The notes under the pieces were generated by a model. The model saw only the letters and a program-made list of their open reading frames with translations. It did not search any database and was not told the origin of the DNA. A stretch of 64,000 nt of DNA from Rhodobacteraceae bacterium (ex Bugula neritina AB1) (GTDB lineage Bacteria > Pseudomonadota > Alphaproteobacteria > Rhodobacterales > Rhodobacteraceae): contig MDLF01000074.1 of assembly GCA_001730095.1 (NCBI GenBank), positions 475,454-539,453 of the forward strand, in the 5' to 3' direction. Both the position numbers and the translations under genes were made by a program. Position 1 is the stretch's first letter; the number at the start of each line of letters is the position of its first letter. This document shows, in pieces, positions 60,571 through 64,000 of this stretch.

Positions 60571-63459
60571 TTGGCAACCTACGGACATATCATGGGCCAG
60601 GCAGTTTATTCTTCCGGAACCGATAGAAACATTGGTCAGGGCACATACAATTTCTACTTCAACCCAACCGGAGACACCCTCTTTGCGACGGTGACCAATG
60701 TCGCCTACAAATTCAAGATTGACTACAATGGCGGGGCCAAGGTCGATCTGGGCAAGGTGGATATCTATTTGTACTCGCCAAATGGCGAACGGCATACGAT
60801 CTATTACAATTTCGATCATTTCGGGAATGATACGGACGCGGGCAAAGACAGCGACAGCGCCTATGATCATGACATCTACTATGACGGCAGCGGCGGCGAG
60901 AGCACCTTCTCTCGGGGTTTTGATGGCAATCAGGTGAACGGCAACTGGCGTCTGAGGGTCGACAACGACACCGGCAAAACGCTGACAATGTATTACGTCG
61001 ACACCCGGGTCGATTTCCTGACGGCGCCGGATATGATCGTTGAGGACATCGAAATCACCGGTGACCGGGCGCTGGGGGAAAAGGTCAGGATCGAAGCCAC
61101 GCTCAAGAACATCGGCGAGTCCGACTATTTCGGGATCGGCAAGAATTTTGACGTCGAATATCTTGTCAACGGCAAGGTTGTCGGTACGGACTCGGTGACA
61201 TACGGGCTGAATGCGGGGCAATCCAACAAGGAAAGCCTTACCTACACGGTTGAAACCGCAGGCCAGCAGAACGTCGAGGTCCGCGTCAGCGGCATCAGCG
61301 GCGAAGGCGTGACCAGCAACAATTCAAAACCCGCCGGCTTCTTTGCTGCAGCCCCCGATCTGGTGGTTCAGGACATTCAGGTCTTTGGCGAGCTTAAGAC
61401 CGGGGAAGAGATCAAATTGAAGGCGACGCTGGCCAATATCGGCGGCGCCGATTACGGCGGGCTGCTCGCGGGCGGGTTCGAGCTGGAATATTTTGTTGAA
61501 ACGACCAGTGGCGGCGACCGTTACATCGGCAAGGACAGCGTCAGCTTTGGACTGACCGCCGGGCAAACCAACACCGAAACCATCAGATACACGCTGCAAA
61601 GCGGAGATACCGGGACCTTCAAGGTCAAGATCGTCGATACCGCCAATGAATCCGACACCACCAACAACACCCGCACCGAGCTGGTCGGCGAAATGCATGA
61701 CGAAAAACAGTCCGTGGCGGAGTCGCTGGAGCATGTGGAGTTGGGCACTCTTTTTGCCCGGTCGGTCTATGGCGAACGCAACATCGGCTCTGACTACCGC
61801 GGATCCGCCGACAATGGTTTGGGCGACCGTTACGACAATTACTTTGACACGCTGGGCTGGCAGGTTCTGACCGACACCGAGCTGGGCAACCATTTCGTGC
61901 CCAATGAAGACGCGCGGTTCAATGGCGGCGGGCTGTTCGAAGGCAAGGCGGAGGCTTTGGTGCCCGGTTGGGATGCGCAATCGCTGCTGGCACTGGGTGA
62001 AACCGCAGGCGGCAGCAAAACTCTGGTGCTGACCTTCCGGGGCACCGACGGCAGTTTCGCCGCCTTTGCAAACGGCCAGGCGTTTTCCGGCGACGGGCTG
62101 TTTCACCATTACAACGCCCATAAACCTTTGGTCGAGGCGGCGCTCGCCTACGCCAATGACCCGGCCAATGGCATCGATAAGCTGATCGTCTCGGGCCACA
62201 GCCTGGGCGGGTCCATGGCCGACATCTTTGCCGCGATAGACGCGCAGCGTCTGGACGAGGCTGTCGAGCTGACAGTGGTCTCTTTGGCCCCGGCCGGGAT
62301 CGACAAGACGCTATACTCCCACACAGAGGCCTTCGACGGGTTCGAAAACCAGCATGATCCGAATGTCGTAGATGTGGAAGGCGGGTCGGTCGATCTGATT
62401 GAGCCGTCATATTACATCGGCCTGTCGCACAATAAGGACGCGGTGACCTTTGCCGAAACGGTCGATCTGGACAGCATTGATGGCTATGTGGGCAACAACA
62501 TCCTGCGCAACAACAAGAACTTTGATGACGCGATCACTTCGCTGTTCATGCCCAATCTGGACAACTCCGAAACGGATTCCGGTGGTTTCTGGTTCCCCAA
62601 GGGCTTTGGCGCGCATCACAACATCGGCGTTTACTGGGCCAATATCTCAGCGCTCGCCGCTGATACGCTGGCGAAACTTTATGACAACAGCCAGAAGATC
62701 AGCTTTGGCCTGACCGATTACAGCCAGGTGAAAGACATTGATGGCAATGCGCTGCCCGTCTTCCCGGCGTTCACCGGCAGCGACATGTCAGCCTATGACA
62801 ATGACGCCGGGGCAAACACCCTGCGGGGCGGAGCCACCGCGGATTACATTCTGGGCCTCTCCGGAGATGACAACATCCTGGGCGGCCTGGGCGATGACCT
62901 GCTGTCCGGCGGTGACGGCAGGGACGCGGTTTCCGGCGGCAGCGGCCAGGATGCTCTTTCGGGCGGCAAAAATGCGGACAGGCTGTCGGGCAATGGCGGC
63001 AACGACCAGTTGTTTGGCGACGCCGGGCGCGATAATTTGCGGGGCGGCAGCGGCCAGGACCAGCTAACTGGCGGGTCGGGGAATGACAAACTGCGCGGAG
63101 GCGCTGGCGCTGACCAGCTTATCGGCGGCAAGGGCAAGGACACAATGACCGGCGGCGGCGGCAACGACCACTTTATCTTTAAATCCGTTCCGGAAATCCG
63201 CGCCGATAAAATCCGCGATTTCAAGACCGGCGACAAAGTGGATCTCTCCCGCATCGACGCCTCGGGCACGGATGCCGGCAATCAGGCCTTCAGCTTTGTC
63301 GGTGATACAGACTTCAGCGGCACTGCGGGTGAGCTGCGGTACGAAACGCTCAGCGACCGGCTGCTGCTGCAGGGCGATGTGGACGGCGACGGGCTGGCGG
63401 ATTTCTCGATCGCCATGATGGGGCTGACCGATATGCAGGCCAGCGACCTGATCCTTTGA
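60571..63459 (+). CDS. Secreted RTX lipase with P-like and CARDB domains
   Basis: 962 residues from TTG 60571 (an ATG at 60592 is an alternative). Order: P/proprotein-convertase-like beta-sandwich (1-150, ...LGKVDIYLYSPNGERHTIYY...GNWRLRVDNDTGKTLTMYYVDTRVDF); two CARDB domains (about 151-262 and 264-373, beginning APDMIVEDIEITG and APDLVVQDIQVFG); a class 3-type lipase domain with KTLVLTFRGTDGSF and the nucleophile elbow GHSLGG (Ser544); about 13 RTX nonapeptides (about 748-865); and a serralysin-like C-terminal secretion region (IRDFKTGDKVDLSRIDASG). No signal peptide, as expected for type I secretion. No transporter genes are in the window. Confidence 0.92.
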   Translation: MATYGHIMGQAVYSSGTDRNIGQGTYNFYFNPTGDTLFATVTNVAYKFKIDYNGGAKVDLGKVDIYLYSPNGERHTIYYNFDHFGNDTDAGKDSDSAYDHDIYYDGSGGESTFSRGFDGNQVNGNWRLRVDNDTGKTLTMYYVDTRVDFLTAPDMIVEDIEITGDRALGEKVRIEATLKNIGESDYFGIGKNFDVEYLVNGKVVGTDSVTYGLNAGQSNKESLTYTVETAGQQNVEVRVSGISGEGVTSNNSKPAGFFAAAPDLVVQDIQVFGELKTGEEIKLKATLANIGGADYGGLLAGGFELEYFVETTSGGDRYIGKDSVSFGLTAGQTNTETIRYTLQSGDTGTFKVKIVDTANESDTTNNTRTELVGEMHDEKQSVAESLEHVELGTLFARSVYGERNIGSDYRGSADNGLGDRYDNYFDTLGWQVLTDTELGNHFVPNEDARFNGGGLFEGKAEALVPGWDAQSLLALGETAGGSKTLVLTFRGTDGSFAAFANGQAFSGDGLFHHYNAHKPLVEAALAYANDPANGIDKLIVSGHSLGGSMADIFAAIDAQRLDEAVELTVVSLAPAGIDKTLYSHTEAFDGFENQHDPNVVDVEGGSVDLIEPSYYIGLSHNKDAVTFAETVDLDSIDGYVGNNILRNNKNFDDAITSLFMPNLDNSETDSGGFWFPKGFGAHHNIGVYWANISALAADTLAKLYDNSQKISFGLTDYSQVKDIDGNALPVFPAFTGSDMSAYDNDAGANTLRGGATADYILGLSGDDNILGGLGDDLLSGGDGRDAVSGGSGQDALSGGKNADRLSGNGGNDQLFGDAGRDNLRGGSGQDQLTGGSGNDKLRGGAGADQLIGGKGKDTMTGGGGNDHFIFKSVPEIRADKIRDFKTGDKVDLSRIDASGTDAGNQAFSFVGDTDFSGTAGELRYETLSDRLLLQGDVDGDGLADFSIAMMGLTDMQASDLIL

Positions 63460-63512
63460 GAGGTTGCGCAGCAGGCTGGCTATCAGCCGCAAACAGGCTA
63501 AGCTGTCACGGA

Positions 63513-64000
63513 ATGATTGGTGAATTTTGGCTCTTCCTGTTCAGACTGACCTGTGCACTGCTCCTGGTGAGCGGGGCCGCATTCAGCGGTCTGGCAGGCT
63601 CAGCCCAATCTGCCGCAGCCTGTCCGCCTGTGGCTCTGTCACAGGCTGCGGATCAGCGACTGGACCTTGCGCCCTATGCCTGCACCTTTGTTGACACCGG
63701 CGGCACCCTGAATTTGGACGCCCTCGCCGCGCCAGAGCAGGCGCAGGCGTTTCGACCTGTGCACGGCGCGCTGGTCGACTTCGGCTTTGGCGACGGGTTG
63801 GCCCGGTACTGGGTTCGCCTGCGGCTGGAAAACCCGGGGACCACCGAGGGTATCTGGTGGCTGACCCACGACATTCCGGTCGCGCAGGGCATTGACGTCT
63901 ACTTGCTGCCCGATGAAGGGGACACCAGACGGCTTCTTTCTCTCACCGCCGCCGACCCGTTTGATGCGCGCCCGATCGCACACCGCCATCTGGTGTCGGA
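63513..64000 (+). CDS. 7TM-DISM type receptor, N-terminal part (3' truncated)
   Basis: Open from ATG 63513 to the window end (162 codons). A signal peptide or first helix MIGEFWLFLFRLTCALLLVSGAAFSGLAGSAQSA is followed by an extracytoplasmic 7TMR-DISM extracellular 2-like domain: LVDFGFGDGLARYWVRLRLENPGTTEGIWWLTHDIPVAQGIDVYLL. Such proteins continue with seven membrane helices and a histidine kinase or diguanylate cyclase output, which lies outside the window. Confidence 0.78.
   Translation, partial: MIGEFWLFLFRLTCALLLVSGAAFSGLAGSAQSAAACPPVALSQAADQRLDLAPYACTFVDTGGTLNLDALAAPEQAQAFRPVHGALVDFGFGDGLARYWVRLRLENPGTTEGIWWLTHDIPVAQGIDVYLLPDEGDTRRLLSLTAADPFDARPIAHRHLVS

Noticed and set aside
60295..61221. 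308-codon minus-strand frame overlapping the start of the lipase gene
   Set aside because: Most of it is antisense to the P-like domain, and the rest lies in the intergenic region without a ribosome binding site or domain.

Overview
The window is a chromosomal stretch of a Rhodobacterales alphaproteobacterium, most like the Roseobacter group (Leisingera, Phaeobacter, Ruegeria). The evidence is a high-GC coding style, the double-length dCTP deaminase, the order DUF177-rpmF-plsX-fabH-ihfA-merR-tRNA-Pro, the scpB/scpA/nagZ/SPOR/argS block and the PIN/rlmI/glnE block. I see no rRNA, prophage, insertion sequence, integrase or CRISPR array. Gene density is high and about 60 protein genes plus one tRNA can be supported.

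Layout. 1-4.8 kb: the end of mazG, a small protein that reads as an RGS-like domain, a nucleoside hydrolase with an overlapping acetyltransferase, a hairpin-rich non-coding stretch, a tiny lipoprotein and a DUF2306/MEKHLA pair. 4.8-12.7 kb: enolase with a clear terminator, an EamA transporter, a Fur-family regulator, a DEAD-box helicase, SelO, a DUF985 cupin and a fatty acid desaturase. 12.8-18.5 kb: anmK divergent from tyrS, a GNAT/FemAB-like protein, an SDR behind a large palindrome, and a sugar O-acetyltransferase. 18.6-21.9 kb: an ABC-F protein, an OlsB-type acyltransferase and bamE. 21.9-28.1 kb: the lipid/ribosome cluster, ending in a MerR regulator with a very long acidic repetitive tail and tRNA-Pro(GGG). 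28.2-40.4 kb: dcd, an Lrp/MFS divergent pair, scpB/scpA/nagZ, SPOR protein, argS, two YciI-like proteins, a GFA protein, and dgt divergent from an A-type Fe-S carrier.

40.4-43.5 kb is the most unusual part. A gene for a 201-residue protein made almost entirely of nine copies of an (F/Y)SSGSAP repeat is followed by a 353-residue protein of unknown function and a DMT-family transporter, all on the minus strand behind an AT-rich upstream region with a perfect inverted repeat. This looks like a precursor-peptide / modifying-or-binding-protein / exporter operon, and I cannot name a described system for it.

43.5-64 kb: xth, an FAD monooxygenase, dksA, a MoxR ATPase with its VWA partner and two envelope proteins between them, minCDE, an M48 protease, a lipoprotein, PIN/rlmI, glnE with a small overlapping gene, a secreted RTX lipase with P-like and CARDB domains, and the start of a 7TM-DISM receptor running off the end.

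Two families of dispersed intergenic repeats, several strong hairpins and a 34-bp perfect palindrome sit between genes. Functions are assigned from motifs and remembered family features; no database search was possible.
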